Below are positions 37,157 to 45,979 of a stretch of 64,000 bases of DNA, piece by piece. Within the stretch, counting starts at the first letter, position 1; every line of letters starts with the position of its first letter. The position numbers and the translations under genes are program-made. The notes beneath the pieces are model-generated. The model made no database searches. It saw nothing but the letters and a program-made list of their open reading frames with translations, and was not told the origin of the DNA. This DNA is from CAVVKW01 sp963749035 (GTDB lineage Bacteria > Verrucomicrobiota > Verrucomicrobiia > Chthoniobacterales > JAATET01), in the NCBI GenBank assembly GCA_963749035.1, contig CAVVKW010000002.1, positions 372,001 to 436,000 on the forward strand. The letters run 5' to 3'.

Positions 37157-37339
37157 ATGGAAATCCGCGAGCCTTCTTCAAATCCAACGACAACCAACCC
37201 CTTTGCGACGATCCTCGTCCTGATGCTGGCCATCGGCCTCGTGGTCGGATCGGGGAGCTATTATTCGTCGAAACACAAGGCCATGGAGCCAACCTCGGAG
37301 AAGCCGTCAGGTCTCTTCGATCTCGTTTTCCAACCCTGA
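37157..37339 (+). CDS. Tiny single-TM protein, copy 2
   Basis: A 60-aa protein: a short polar N-terminus (MEIREPSSNPTTTNP), the TM segment FATILVLMLAIGLVVGSGSY, a basic patch (YSSKHKA) and a C-terminal tail EPTSEKPSGLFDLVFQP. It parallels the upstream 65-aa protein in every section (TILV...G, SxKHK/SHKR, PTS.., LF.LF), so the two are likely tandem duplicates. Function unknown. Confidence 0.62.
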   Translation: MEIREPSSNPTTTNPFATILVLMLAIGLVVGSGSYYSSKHKAMEPTSEKPSGLFDLVFQP

Positions 37340-37541
37340 GGGTTTTGGAACACCCGGCGTCCGGCGGCCTCGTGGGGTGGCAGCCGGACGTCATTTCGAT
37401 GCACTGATCCCCATCGTCCTGCGCGGTTGGGAAGCATGGGACCCGCTCCTCGATTCTTCAGACATCGCGACCTGGCCGATCGCGCGCTACCGATGACTCA
37501 TTGGTTGCAACCGCTGGCGCGTCAGCGTAGCGATCTCACCG

Positions 37542-38501
37542 TTGAAGATCACTCTAACAAATTTGCTCCTCTTGGGCGGGATTTCCGCGACCCTCGTCGG
37601 CTGTGCGAACGTCGATCCACCAGTGCGCGCCTCCCCGGTGATTCCCGACCTTTCGGCGAGAGACCGCGTCGTTCAAGAGCAGATCTTCTTGGATTCGGTC
37701 AACTTCGGTCCTGGGGTCATCGACGGGCGTAACGGCGACTTCACCGAGAAGGCCCGGAACGTTTATCGCCGCGTGATGGGCCGGGATCCAGATTCCTCCT
37801 CGATCACCCCTTACACCAGTTACACCGTCACTTCGACCGACCTCCGGCGGATCGGGTCCGCCGCCTCAGGGCCCGTGGCAATGGCCGCACAAAACCGCCT
37901 TCCCTACACGAGCGTCACGGAACTTGTCGCCGAGCGATACCACACCACGCAGGACTTCGTCCGCCGAATCAATCCCGGGATCGACGTTGACAGCGCGTCG
38001 GTCGGAACCACGCTCCGTGTTCCCAATGTCGCCAAGCCCTTTCGTGTCGAAAAATTTCCGTCCGCTTACCCGCCCGCCGCTCCCGCCCGGGCAGCGAATC
38101 GGATCGTGACCGTCGACACCTCCGAACGGCTGCTCCGCGTCATAGAAAACGACAAACTTCTCGCCGTTTTCCCCATCACGCCCGGGTCGAGCGCTCACCC
38201 CGCACCGACCGGCGAGTGGAAAGTTCTCGGACTTAAACCGTGGCCTTGGTTCCGCTGGGACGATGGAGTTCTGAAGCGCGGTGAGCGCACCGAGAACGCT
38301 TACCTGATCCCGCCCGGCGTCAATAATCCAGTCGGCATCCTGTGGGCCGGGCTCAACCGTCCCGGGATCGGGATCCACGGGACGCCGTCACCAGAAACGA
38401 TCGGTCGTTCCGGCAGCCACGGGTGCATTCGTCTTGCCAACTGGGACGCGGCAACGTTCTACACCCTGGTTCCGGTTGGCACCCCCGTCTCGATCCGTTG
38501 A
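37542..38501 (+). CDS. L,D-transpeptidase lipoprotein with LysM-like domain
   Basis: A 319-aa protein with a lipoprotein signal (LLLLGGISATLVGC). A LysM-like peptidoglycan-binding segment is near residues 125-165 (TELVAERYHTTQDFVRRINP, then TLRVPNVAKP). The YkuD catalytic domain follows: IVTVDTSERLLRVIENDKLL, FPITPGSSAHPAPTGEW and the active-site HGTPSPETIGRSGSHGCIRL with catalytic His and Cys. It would crosslink or anchor to peptidoglycan in the periplasm. The start is a TTG with no ribosome-binding site, so the exact start is uncertain. Confidence 0.87.
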   Translation: MKITLTNLLLLGGISATLVGCANVDPPVRASPVIPDLSARDRVVQEQIFLDSVNFGPGVIDGRNGDFTEKARNVYRRVMGRDPDSSSITPYTSYTVTSTDLRRIGSAASGPVAMAAQNRLPYTSVTELVAERYHTTQDFVRRINPGIDVDSASVGTTLRVPNVAKPFRVEKFPSAYPPAAPARAANRIVTVDTSERLLRVIENDKLLAVFPITPGSSAHPAPTGEWKVLGLKPWPWFRWDDGVLKRGERTENAYLIPPGVNNPVGILWAGLNRPGIGIHGTPSPETIGRSGSHGCIRLANWDAATFYTLVPVGTPVSIR

Positions 38502-38601
38502 AACACGACGGTGGGACGGGGACAGGAAGTTTTCGTCGCGTCGCAACTTTTCCTTGCTCGCGAGTGGCAATCCATGGATGCTGCGCGACCGTTCTGGGAA
38601 T

Positions 38602-38677
38602 GACCCTATCGTCCAGTGGCCTAGGACACCGCCCTTTCACGGCGGTAACACGGGTTCGAATCCCGTTAGGGTCGCCA
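38602..38677 (+). tRNA. tRNA-Glu (UUC) with encoded CCA
   Basis: Complete cloverleaf: acceptor GACCCTA/TAGGGTC, D-arm GTCC/GGAC, anticodon arm CCGCC/GGCGG with loop CTTTCAC (anticodon TTC), T-arm ACGGG/CCCGT with TTCGAAT, discriminator G, and CCA encoded at 38675-38677. Its last 19 nt are repeated three more times downstream. Confidence 0.96.
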
Positions 38678-39087
38678 TCTGAAAAGATGGCGAGGGCGCA
38701 GCCCATTCGAACGCAGTTCGAGCGCCACCGCGCGAAGCGCGCCACCCAAATTAAGCGAAGCTCACCCTGCGCAGCCTGAGCACAGCGAAGGCAATCCCGT
38801 TAGGGTCGCCATCTGATCAGATGGCGAGGGCGCAGCCCATTCGAACGCAGTTCGAGCGCCACCGCGCGAAGCGCGCCACCCAAATTAAGCGAAGCTCACC
38901 CCGCGCAGCCTGAGCACCCCGAAGGCAATCCCGTTAGGGTCGCCATCTGATAAGATGGCGAGGGCGCAGCCCATTCGAACGCAGTTCGAGCGCCACCGCG
39001 CGAAGCGCGCTACCCAGATAAAGCGAAGCTCACCCCGCGCAGCCTGAGCACCCCGAAGGCAATCCCGTTAGGGTCGCCATCTGATAA
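38659..39087 (+). repeat. Tandem 134-bp repeats each starting with the tRNA-Glu 3' end
   Basis: Three head-to-tail units of exactly 134 bp (38659-38792, 38793-38926, 38927-39060) and a 27-nt terminal remnant (39061-39087). Every unit begins with AATCCCGTTAGGGTCGCCA, the last 19 nt of the tRNA including CCA. Units differ by only a few substitutions. Each contains three short perfect hairpins: CCATCT/AGATGG, TCGAAC/GTTCGA and GCGC/GCGC. The unit length is not a multiple of three, so the frame shifts from copy to copy. There are no spacers, so this is not a CRISPR array. Confidence 0.93.
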
Positions 39088-39333
39088 ATTTTGTCGCCCC
39101 TGCCTCGCTCCACAAATCTCCGATATCAGCGGAATCAACCCCCAGCTCTCGCTGCTGAGCGAAAAAAACTGTTTCTGTGATGCGGAGAAAGTGTGTAGCT
39201 TAAGCAACTTAACCCCAGATCCCAGCGCGCGCTCGCGTTCGAAAGGCGGATAGCTTGCCGGAGTCACGTTTGATTCAGCGACGCTCATCTCAACGGAACG
39301 TTCCACCTCAGCGCCGGTTCACCCCAGATCCCA

Positions 39334-41235
39334 ATGATGGCACCCTCCCCCCAAAAACTTTTCACAAGAATCCCTCGTTTGCTGGCAGTGCTTGCCCCTT
39401 CGATCGTCGTTGCAACCGCGATGGGTCAGATCGACTACGGAGACATCCCAGCGGACCTTCCCGCCCCTGCGGGATGGGCTCAGGATAGTTGGACGGATCC
39501 CGGAGGCTGGACGACAATCGACGTGACGGACCACGGCGTCGTTCCGAACGATCCATCGGTCGATTCGGCACCGATCATCAACCAGATTGTCAACAGCAGC
39601 TCGGACTACCGCATCCTCTACTTTCCCGAAGGCGAATACTACTTGAAGTCGATTCTCGTCGTTACTCGTGACGGGGTTCGGCTGGTTGGTGCCGGGATCG
39701 ATAAAACAAAATTTTACCAAGAAAATAGCGAGATTCGCTTTCGTTCGCGCCGACAGGGCGACATCGTCCTCGAGCTGACGACGCCACCGCAGCGTGGTGA
39801 CGAGACGATTCACACCGTCGATGCGAACCGGCTCAGCGTCGGAGATTTCGTCCAACCACGCGCGAAGTTCCCGTGGGGCGGGCAAAACGACAAGTTCAAG
39901 AATGACATGGAACACGTGGGACGTGGTCAGATCACGGTGGTCACGGGGATTGACGGTGACACCGTAACCGTCCAAGAGGCGATTGGGCTAGATTTCACTC
40001 CGTGGCCCGATCAGAGACTGCATCACATCCGGATGCTCAAAGACGTCGGAATGGAGAGCATCCACGTCGAGAAGCTTCAGAAAGACAAGAAGGACACGAT
40101 CGAGTTCGAGCGAGTAACGAACGCCTACTTGCGGGGTGTGCGCTGTTTTTGGACCCACGCGAAAACGATCGAAATCCGACACTCTTACCGAGTTTTCATC
40201 GAGAACTGCAACATCAGCCAAGGCTGGGACAAGGGAAGCGGCGGAAAATCATACGGCATCCATTTCAGCAACAACACGACCCGCTGCTACGCCATCAATA
40301 ACAAGCTCAAGCAGCTCCGCCACGGGATCGTCCTTCAGCAGGGTGCCAATCACTGCGTTGTCGCCTATAACAACACCCAGAGCAACATCCTGCTTCACGG
40401 AAATTACGCTCACAACAACTTGATCGAGGGGAACGTCGCGGATGCCGGAATCAACTTCGACTCCGTTCACGGGGCGAACGGACCCTACAATTTCGTTTAT
40501 CGGAACGTCTCGATTCACGCCTCGAAAGGCATCGGCGCCTTCAAGGGAGAGACGCCGAACGTCATCATCGGCAACGTCTCGGACAACTACGACGTGAGGG
40601 ATGGCGATTACCAAGCCGCCAACCGGATCGCGGGAACGGTCGATTGGGGATCACTCCCGAGCAACCCTGAACTCCCCGACTCGCTGCTGTGCGAACGTTT
40701 TCCGATCCTCCTCGAAGGAAATTGGTGGCCTCTTTTTGGACCAGGTGCTGGACCTGGCTGGGGCATCAACAATACCAATCCGGCCGCCGACCGGGACATC
40801 ACCGAGATCACCATGGCGAACCTACAGATCGACTGGGATGGCGACAACATCGACGACACTTGGGAAACAACCTACTTCACTGATGTCACCGGGACGGACG
40901 GCACGACGGACAACGACCTCGATGGCAGCTCCGATTACGAAGAGTTTGTCGCCGGCACGGATCCAACGGACGACAAGGATGCTTTCGGGATTCGCCAAGT
41001 CGTCCAGGATCCAAACACCGGAAACGTAACTGTCGTGCTTTCGACGAATGACGACCGTGACTCCCGAAGCTATCGGATCCTCCACTCCGCTGATCTCTCC
41101 CCGGGGTCTTGGGTGTCTGATCCACCCTTCGACCCCGACTCGGGCTTCAGCACTCAGCAGGAGTATAATCTGTCAACCGAGACAAATCGCCGATTTTTCA
41201 AAGCGCGCGCAATGCTTTGGAACGAGGAGCCTTAG
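39334..41235 (+). CDS. Secreted right-handed beta-helix protein (pectate-lyase-like fold), copy 1
   Basis: A 633-aa exoprotein with a signal peptide (IPRLLAVLAPSIVVATAMG). Residues about 50-400 form a parallel beta-helix of the pectate lyase / polygalacturonase superfamily: YFPEGEYYLKSILVVTRDGV, LVGAGIDKTKFYQ and many short repeats such as NNTTRCYAINNKLKQLRHGI and NLIEGNVADAGINFDSVHG. A calcium-type spacer (DWDGDNIDDTWE...DNDLDGSSDYEEFVAGTDP) and a C-terminal beta domain common in Verrucomicrobiota exoproteins follow. A polysaccharide lyase or hydrolase role is likely, but no catalytic residue could be assigned. Confidence 0.82.
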   Translation: MMAPSPQKLFTRIPRLLAVLAPSIVVATAMGQIDYGDIPADLPAPAGWAQDSWTDPGGWTTIDVTDHGVVPNDPSVDSAPIINQIVNSSSDYRILYFPEGEYYLKSILVVTRDGVRLVGAGIDKTKFYQENSEIRFRSRRQGDIVLELTTPPQRGDETIHTVDANRLSVGDFVQPRAKFPWGGQNDKFKNDMEHVGRGQITVVTGIDGDTVTVQEAIGLDFTPWPDQRLHHIRMLKDVGMESIHVEKLQKDKKDTIEFERVTNAYLRGVRCFWTHAKTIEIRHSYRVFIENCNISQGWDKGSGGKSYGIHFSNNTTRCYAINNKLKQLRHGIVLQQGANHCVVAYNNTQSNILLHGNYAHNNLIEGNVADAGINFDSVHGANGPYNFVYRNVSIHASKGIGAFKGETPNVIIGNVSDNYDVRDGDYQAANRIAGTVDWGSLPSNPELPDSLLCERFPILLEGNWWPLFGPGAGPGWGINNTNPAADRDITEITMANLQIDWDGDNIDDTWETTYFTDVTGTDGTTDNDLDGSSDYEEFVAGTDPTDDKDAFGIRQVVQDPNTGNVTVVLSTNDDRDSRSYRILHSADLSPGSWVSDPPFDPDSGFSTQQEYNLSTETNRRFFKARAMLWNEEP

Positions 41236-41260
41236 AGCTGCGGACGCTCACTCACCGACA

Positions 41261-41292
41261 GTGCTCTCACAAACACTGAAATTTGTGAGCAC
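41261..41292 (+). terminator. Hairpin after the first beta-helix gene
   Basis: CTCACAAA (41266-41273) pairs with TTTGTGAG (41282-41289), 28 nt after the stop codon. The flanking GTG/CAC can extend it. There is no T-run. Confidence 0.42.
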
Positions 41293-41659
41293 GGGTCACG
41301 TTGCAGTCAACTTTCGCGCCTGCTCACGCGGGAGCGAAGAACCGCTCTATCGCGAAACGGATAACGGTCGAGGGCAATGAGCGCCGTCGCTGGACTTGAC
41401 GCAACCTGCCGGAAAAAGCGCGATTTTCCGTCGGAGAGGAACCGCCGACCGCGATCACGCGCGGGATGGTTCCGCTTAGCCAACCAGAGAGTCGGCTAAC
41501 AAACCTGACGCTTCGCTGAACACGGCGGCGCTTCCTGTTGACCTCAACCGAGCCCAAAGTGGCGCTCTCCCGGCGCGAACATAAAGGTCGATGACGACGT
41601 GATTTACCTTGTTCAAAGCACGAAATGGCGTCTATTTCGCAACAGTCTAAAAAGATCTT
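41293..41659. other. Spacer between the two beta-helix paralogues
   Basis: About 370 nt with no supported gene on either strand. It presumably holds the promoter of the second copy. No convincing -35/-10 pair or repeat was found. Confidence 0.35.
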
Positions 41660-43735
41660 GTGAGTGCCCCCCTCCCCCTGCTTCGGCCGTCCACCGTCGA
41701 CGGCTTCGTCGACCCTATCCACAGCATCGCCGCCGCACCGGCGCGCTCATGCGCAAGCCCCCCTCGGCCTGCCCCTCACTCGGTCGCCAGACAGGCCGGG
41801 GCGCCCTCATCTGCACGAGCAGCTTCATCCATCGGCGCTCGACCGGGCCGACGAGTTTGCCTGATTCTCTGCTTTCTTTCACTTGCCTCGGCCGCTTCGA
41901 GCACTCCGATCGACGTCGGCTCGATTCCGCCAGCGCTCCTGCCTCCAGCTGGGTGGATCCAGGATTCATGGACCGACCCGGGCGGATGGATCACCGTCGA
42001 CGTCACGGATCTCGGGATCACGCCGAACGATCCAGAGATCGATTCCGCCCCGTTGATCAACCAGATCATCAACAGCAGCACGGCTTACCGAATCCTCTAT
42101 TTCCCGGAAGGCACCTACTATCTCAAATCAATTTTGACGATCACTCGCGACGGGGTCCGGCTAGTCGGAGCTGGGATCGATAAGACAAAATTCTACCAGC
42201 AAAACAGCGAAATTCGCTTTCGCTCCCGCCGCCAGAACGACCTCGTGCTCCCTCTCAGCACGTCACCCTCACGCGGTGGTGCCACCCTTCACACCACCGG
42301 GGCAAACCAGATCAAAGTCGGCGATTTCGTTCAGCCGCTCGCGAAATTCCCGTGGGGCGGCCAGGAAGACAAGTTCAAGAACGAGATGGAAAACGTCGGT
42401 CGCGGTCAGATCACCGTCGTCAAGGAGATCGAGGGCGATCAAATCAGCGTTAGCGAACCGATCGGTCTGGATTTCACGTCGTGGCCGGACCCCCGCTTGC
42501 ACGTCGTTACCATGCTCAAGGACGTCGGAATGGAGAGCATTCACATCGAGAAGCTCCAAGCGGACAACAAGGACACCGTGGAATTCGATCGGGTCACCAA
42601 CGCCTACCTGAAGGGCGTGCGTTTCTTTTGGACTCACGCCAAGACTATCGAGGTGCGCCGCAGTTACCGGCTCTTCATCGAGAATTGTAACATCAGCCAG
42701 GGCTGGGACAAGACGAGTGGCGGCATGTCCTACGGCATCCATTTCAGCGTCAACACCACCCGCTGCTACGCCATTAACAATAAGCTCAAGCAACTCCGCC
42801 ACGCCATCGTGCTCCAGCAAGGGGCCAATCACTGCGTCGTCGCTTACAACCACACCGAGAGCAACATCTTGCTGCACGGTAATTATGCTCACAATAACCT
42901 GATCGAAGGCAACGTCGCGAGTGCTGGGATCAACTTCGATGCCGTCCACGGCGCGAACGGACCTTACAACTTTATCTTTCGTAACGTCGCTTCCCACGAG
43001 TCGAAGGGAATTGGCAAGCTGAACGGGGCCGCTCCGAACGTCGTGATCGGCAACGTCTCCGATAACTACGACGTCCGGGACGACGACTACCAGGCAGCGA
43101 ACCGCAGCGCAGGTATCATCGACTGGGGTTCACTCCCCCCCAATCCCGCGCTTCCACCCTCCCTCCTATACCAACGTTTCCCGATTTTTCTCGAAGGCCG
43201 ATGGTGGCCACTCTTCGGCCCGAGAGTCGGGAGCGACTGGGGATATACGAACACCAATCCAGCCGCTGACCGCGAGATCGCCTCGATCCCCGCCACCGAC
43301 CTCCAGTTCGACTCCGATGGTGACAACGTCGACGACGCCTGGGAAACCGCCCATTTTGCCACTTTGACTGCCACCGACGGCAATCCCGACTCGGACGCTG
43401 ACGGCACGAGCGACTACGATGAGTTCGTGGCCGGCACGAACCCACTGGACGGAAGCAATTCGTTCGGAATCCGCGAAATTCAGAGCGATCCCGAAACGGG
43501 AAACGTGACCCTCACCCTCCCAACAAGTAGTGACCGTGCATCCAGAAGCTACCAGATCCTCCACTCTGCGAATCTCGCCCCTCTGACGTGGCAGTCTGAA
43601 CCACCCTTCAAACCCACTTCCGCGAACACAACGGAGCAAACGATCACACTTCCCATCGGGACGGAACGACAGTTTTTCCAGGCCCGAGCAATGCTTTGGA
43701 TCGAGGAACCCTCCAGCGAAAGCCTGGCGAAGTAA
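41660..43735 (+). CDS. Secreted right-handed beta-helix protein (pectate-lyase-like fold), copy 2
   Basis: Up to 691 aa; strongly similar to the gene 425 nt upstream along the whole mature region (shared YFPEG, LVGAGIDKTKFYQ, NISQGWDK, NNKLKQLRH, NVSDNYDVRD and the C-terminal AMLW-EEP). It adds a slightly longer tail (SSESLAK). The signal peptide is RVCLILCFLSLASAASS, but no ATG lies just before it. The GTG at 41660 is the first in-frame start and would leave about 60 odd residues, so the true start is uncertain. The pair is a tandem duplication. Confidence 0.78.
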   Translation: MSAPLPLLRPSTVDGFVDPIHSIAAAPARSCASPPRPAPHSVARQAGAPSSARAASSIGARPGRRVCLILCFLSLASAASSTPIDVGSIPPALLPPAGWIQDSWTDPGGWITVDVTDLGITPNDPEIDSAPLINQIINSSTAYRILYFPEGTYYLKSILTITRDGVRLVGAGIDKTKFYQQNSEIRFRSRRQNDLVLPLSTSPSRGGATLHTTGANQIKVGDFVQPLAKFPWGGQEDKFKNEMENVGRGQITVVKEIEGDQISVSEPIGLDFTSWPDPRLHVVTMLKDVGMESIHIEKLQADNKDTVEFDRVTNAYLKGVRFFWTHAKTIEVRRSYRLFIENCNISQGWDKTSGGMSYGIHFSVNTTRCYAINNKLKQLRHAIVLQQGANHCVVAYNHTESNILLHGNYAHNNLIEGNVASAGINFDAVHGANGPYNFIFRNVASHESKGIGKLNGAAPNVVIGNVSDNYDVRDDDYQAANRSAGIIDWGSLPPNPALPPSLLYQRFPIFLEGRWWPLFGPRVGSDWGYTNTNPAADREIASIPATDLQFDSDGDNVDDAWETAHFATLTATDGNPDSDADGTSDYDEFVAGTNPLDGSNSFGIREIQSDPETGNVTLTLPTSSDRASRSYQILHSANLAPLTWQSEPPFKPTSANTTEQTITLPIGTERQFFQARAMLWIEEPSSESLAK

Positions 43736-43855
43736 GGAGGTCTGGAACACGGGGCAACCCGAACGCGCCACCCCACTGAGCGACGAAACGGTGAATGAGG
43801 CGCGTAGATTTCTTCCTTGCTTCCCCGATCCTTTCCCCTATCGTTCCCGACCCGC

Positions 43856-43927
43856 GCCAGAGTAGCTCAGTGGTAGAGCAGGGGACTCATAAGCCCTTGG
43901 TCGGGGGTTCAAATCCCTCCTCTGGTA
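43856..43927 (+). tRNA. tRNA with CAU anticodon (elongator Met or Ile2)
   Basis: Acceptor GCCAGAG/CTCTGGT (one terminal G-U), D-arm GCTC/GAGC, anticodon loop CTCATAA on a stem with one A-G mismatch, T-arm GGGGG/CCCTC with TTCAAAT, discriminator A. It lacks initiator features. It is distinct in sequence from the CAU tRNA at 9279-9351, so one may be Met and the other Ile2. rpsT follows after 45 nt. Confidence 0.93.
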
Positions 43928-43972
43928 GAACCGCTTTCAAAATCTTCGCCCGACCTCTCAATTCATTTCATC

Positions 43973-44239
43973 ATGGCCAACATCGCATCATCCGAGAAGA
44001 GCGCCCGACAGGACGTCGTCCGCAGCGCCCATAAATCCAGCATTCTCGCCGGAATCAAGACCGCTCAGAAGCGCTTCCTCAAAGCCGTGACGGACAAGAA
44101 CGCAGACGACGCCAAGACTCAATATCCCGCTTACTTGTCGACGCTCGACAAGGCCGCGAAGCGCGGCGCAATTCACCAGAATTCCGCCGATCGCCGGAAA
44201 AGCAGCGCCACCCGCGCTCTCCGTTCCGTCACGGCCTGA
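43973..44239 (+). CDS. rpsT: 30S ribosomal protein S20
   Basis: An 88-aa basic, all-helical protein: MANIASSEKSARQDVVRSAH, KSSILAGIKTAQKRFLKAV, and the C-terminal KRGAIHQNSADRRKSSATRA signature of S20. It binds 16S rRNA early in 30S assembly. It follows a tRNA gene on the same strand and is followed by three perfect hairpins. Confidence 0.94.
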   Translation: MANIASSEKSARQDVVRSAHKSSILAGIKTAQKRFLKAVTDKNADDAKTQYPAYLSTLDKAAKRGAIHQNSADRRKSSATRALRSVTA

Positions 44240-44253
44240 TACCGCCTTCCCAT

Positions 44254-44328
44254 CGGACCGCCACCGTTCGGCGGTCCGCCGCGTCGGATCCACCTCCGAT
44301 CCGACGTCCCCTCCGGCCATCGCCGGAG
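44254..44328 (+). terminator. Three consecutive perfect hairpins after rpsT
   Basis: CGGACCGCC/GGCGGTCCG (44254-44278), CGTCGGATC/GATCCGACG (44282-44306) and CTCCGGC/GCCGGAG (44311-44328) follow one another with 3-4 nt gaps. None is followed by a T-run. Confidence 0.5.
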
Positions 44329-44473
44329 TCGCCACCAACCTCACGGGGTGCTAGGATATTTGCGCCGACGTTCGAGCGCTGCGCGGCCTACCACCCAGAT
44401 TTCGCGCGTTGATTGCCTTCCGTGACGAAATTTTCACACAAACCCGCTCTCGCGCCCGGAAATTGCTTCCAGT

Positions 44474-45979
44474 ATGGATGAACCCGTTCGATCGATGAGC
44501 CGTCTCCTTCTTTCCTCCCGCCACTTGGCAGTCATCTTCGCTGCCACGATTCTAACAGCAATGATCCCCGGTTGCTCTGAGCCCAAGGCGGAGACGCCGG
44601 ACGTGATCATCCTTCAAACCGGGCGTCTTCGGGGCAACGTTTATCCCCGTTCGCTTCAGAACATCGCGTCCATCCAGCACTATCCCTACCTCGCTGGATA
44701 CGTGAAAAAGGTCCGCGAAGAGGCAGAGAAGAACGGCGCACGCGTTCTTCTGGTCGACCTCGGCGATAGCTTGGGCGGATCCTTTGCCAGCCACGCCACG
44801 AACGGCGAGACGATGGTGGAATTCTTCAATGAACTCCGATACGACGCGGTCGTTCTCGGCAATCTCGACAACAACGCCACTCCTGAATCCCTCGCCCGCC
44901 TGAACGCCACGGTTCTGAATCCATTCGCCGCGCCCGATGGTTCTCCCGCCACCCGAAATACAACGTTCGGCACACGCCTCGATCTCGACGGCATTCCAAT
45001 CGATCTTCTCGCGAACTTCTACGGCAACGTCTCACGCGACGAATACCCCGAGCGTTTCCCGACGTGGTTTGGCTCCACCCCCGAAGGTGTGACGCCGATC
45101 CGGGACTACGCCACCGTCACCTCCGACCTTGGCGAACGATCCGGCGACACCCTCACCGTCCTCACGTGGATGAAGTTCGAATCTCCCACCAACCCGCCCT
45201 CCGACTTTCTTAAATCTCTCACCGACCTCGACGTCGACGCCATCCTCGCCCATCGCATCTACTCCAGCGAGCAGAAGGACAAGTGGTCCGACCGCACGCT
45301 CTACGACTGGACGCCGCCCGTTTCCGAAAACATCCTTCGGAACAACGGCGGATTCACCGTTGCCCGCCTCGATCTCAAGCGCGACGGGGATTCGTGGCGA
45401 ATCCTGAACCAAACTCTGCTACCGATGACCGCCAACACGGCCGCCGCCGACGAAGCGATCACGTCTCGGATCGACGCGTTTGCCGACCAGATCACGAAAG
45501 CCGATCGGACCATCGCCGATCTCCCGGATCCCGTTTCGGAAGAGGAGATTCTCCGAGCCTGCCTCACCGCCCTCAGCACAGTCCCCGGCACGCAAGTTGC
45601 CGCCTACTCGCGTCAATCCGTGCGCAGCGACTGGCCCGCCGGCCCCCTCACCGTTAGCCGCGCCTTCAACAGTCTTCCGTGGACCAATCCCATCGTGCAG
45701 ATCGAACTCTCCCCGACCCAACTCGGTCAGCTCGGCGAGCTCGGGGGCATGATCTTTCTTCGCCGCAACGACGCTCCCATCGACTCCAACGTGACCCTCA
45801 CAACCTCACGCTTCTTCGCTTCCCTCATCGCCGACGAGCTCGGACTCGCCGCCACCACGATCCAGCCGGTCGCCGACACCGCCGAGTTCGACCTTCTCAT
45901 CGATCATCTCTCGAGCGCCCCCCAGCCTCTCACCTTCACCCTCCCCTCGGACTGGACCCTTGACGATCCCCGTGGCTGA
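44474..45979 (+). CDS. 5'-nucleotidase-like lipoprotein with degenerate metal site
   Basis: A 501-aa lipoprotein (signal segment ending LTAMIPGC). The fold order follows UshA/5'-nucleotidases: a calcineurin-like N-terminal domain (VIILQTGRLRGNVYP, VLLVDLGDSLGGSFASHATN, YDAVVLGNLDNNATPESLA) and a nucleotidase C-terminal domain (LPWTNPIVQIELSPTQL). Key ligands are missing: the usual DxHG is QTGRLRG and GNHE is GNLD, while GDS is kept. It is therefore likely a non-catalytic or altered member. It overlaps the next gene by 20 nt. Confidence 0.72.
   Translation: MDEPVRSMSRLLLSSRHLAVIFAATILTAMIPGCSEPKAETPDVIILQTGRLRGNVYPRSLQNIASIQHYPYLAGYVKKVREEAEKNGARVLLVDLGDSLGGSFASHATNGETMVEFFNELRYDAVVLGNLDNNATPESLARLNATVLNPFAAPDGSPATRNTTFGTRLDLDGIPIDLLANFYGNVSRDEYPERFPTWFGSTPEGVTPIRDYATVTSDLGERSGDTLTVLTWMKFESPTNPPSDFLKSLTDLDVDAILAHRIYSSEQKDKWSDRTLYDWTPPVSENILRNNGGFTVARLDLKRDGDSWRILNQTLLPMTANTAAADEAITSRIDAFADQITKADRTIADLPDPVSEEEILRACLTALSTVPGTQVAAYSRQSVRSDWPAGPLTVSRAFNSLPWTNPIVQIELSPTQLGQLGELGGMIFLRRNDAPIDSNVTLTTSRFFASLIADELGLAATTIQPVADTAEFDLLIDHLSSAPQPLTFTLPSDWTLDDPRG

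Noticed and set aside
38659..39087. CRISPR-like array
   Set aside because: The units are contiguous 134-bp copies with no unique spacers, and each begins with the tRNA-Glu 3' end.
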